Shown piece by piece: positions 12,359-12,586 of a DNA stretch of 12,586 nucleotides (positions within the stretch are counted from its first letter, which is position 1; each line of letters opens with the position of its first letter). Under the pieces are notes generated by a model, which was not told where the DNA came from, searched no databases, and saw nothing but the letters and a program-made list of their open reading frames with translations. A program made the translations under genes and the position numbers. The DNA is from Pseudomonadota bacterium (GTDB taxonomy: Bacteria > Desulfobacterota > Anaeroferrophillalia > Anaeroferrophillales > Tharpellaceae): the NCBI GenBank assembly GCA_015486445.1, contig WFRT01000082.1, forward strand, positions 1 to 12,586, written 5' to 3'.

Positions 12359-12586
12359 CTAGAGTCTGCCGGTTTCATCCAGAAACTGGATCACTCTCAG
12401 CGATTCGGCCACCCCGGTGGTTCCGCGCATGCTGATTACGACCTCGATGGTTTCCAGAAGTTCCTCCCGGGTCGCGCCCTGTTCCAGAGCCATCTCGGTA
12501 TGAAACAGGACGCAGTTCCGGCAGCCGGTGCCAAGGGCTAAGGAGAGGGCCATCAGGTGTTTGGCCCTGGCGCTCACCGCCCCGTC
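12359..12586 (-). CDS. Carboxymuconolactone decarboxylase/AhpD-like protein (5' end beyond window)
   Basis: The visible part is 75 residues ending at a TAG. It contains the AhpD core C-x2-C-x3-H in GCRNCVLFHTEMALEQGATREELLE (split: GCRNCVLFH and ALEQGATREE), the redox cysteine pair and His of alkylhydroperoxidase-like proteins. The preceding helix SARAKHLMALSLALG and following EVVISMRGTTGVAE match the family order. The reading frame is open to the window edge; a GTG at 12577 could be a start, but the family domain normally begins further upstream, so the gene is treated as partial. Both positions of the CxxC are cysteine codons, so this is not a selenoprotein. Function is probably peroxide or thiol-disulfide chemistry. 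Confidence 0.85.
   Translation of the reverse strand, partial: DGAVSARAKHLMALSLALGTGCRNCVLFHTEMALEQGATREELLETIEVVISMRGTTGVAESLRVIQFLDETGRL

Noticed and set aside
12359..12586. AhpD-like selenoprotein
   Set aside because: Such proteins occur in deltaproteobacteria, but both active-site positions here are TGC cysteine codons and no in-frame TGA is present.
1..12586. CRISPR array, tRNA or rRNA genes
   Set aside because: No regularly spaced short repeats and no tRNA- or rRNA-like segments were found by reading both strands.

Overview
This is a high-GC chromosomal window, most likely from an anaerobic deltaproteobacterium (Desulfobacterota). That assignment is an inference from the gene families present: an SO_0444-type metal permease beside paired Gate-domain membrane proteins, an NBP35-like Mrp ATPase with NifX-like proteins, a DUF3842-CooT pair, and the ACT (UPF0237) plus UPF0210 (PFL-family) pair. 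No rRNA, tRNA or phylogenetic marker fixes the taxon. No complete transposase gene, CRISPR array or phage gene is visible.

Layout. (1) Positions 1-70 are the end of a repeat element cut by the window edge. (2) 116-2290, minus strand, hold two small Gate-domain membrane proteins and then a heavy-metal permease with Cys/His-rich segments. (3) 2444-3268, plus strand, is mutM (Fpg DNA glycosylase), divergent from the permease genes. (4) 3305-3566 is a complete 262-bp repeat element with terminal inverted repeats and a perfect 8-bp target duplication. (5) 3594-8335, plus strand, is a compact six-gene run: isochorismatase-fold hydrolase, SAM methyltransferase, ACT-domain protein, metallo-beta-lactamase-fold hydrolase with a variant metal motif, UPF0210 protein and LOG-family nucleotide hydrolase. 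(6) 8304-8934, minus strand, is a DUF3842-CooT pair. (7) 9170-11572, plus strand, hold an Mrp/NBP35 ATPase, a nitroreductase with its own near-consensus promoter, a terminator and two tandem NifX/NifB-like proteins. (8) 11573-12358 is non-coding, with a second complete repeat element (11725-11991) and a GC-rich hairpin-dense stretch. (9) 12359-12586, minus strand, is the 3' part of an AhpD/CMD-family gene.

The most distinctive structural signal is the repeat family. There are two near-full copies in direct orientation, one truncated copy at the window edge in inverted orientation, and one short solo end at 6173-6205 that supplies the last codons and stop of the metallo-hydrolase gene. Ends beginning GTAACTATTC and an 8-bp target duplication match what is known of IS66-family elements, so this looks like a non-autonomous (MITE-like) IS66 derivative. 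The most interesting gene-level signal is the six-gene run, in which the widespread but functionally unassigned UPF0237/UPF0210 pair is separated by a metallo-hydrolase and flanked by other small-molecule enzymes. This may be an uncharacterised metabolic or repair pathway. Its function cannot be read from sequence alone.
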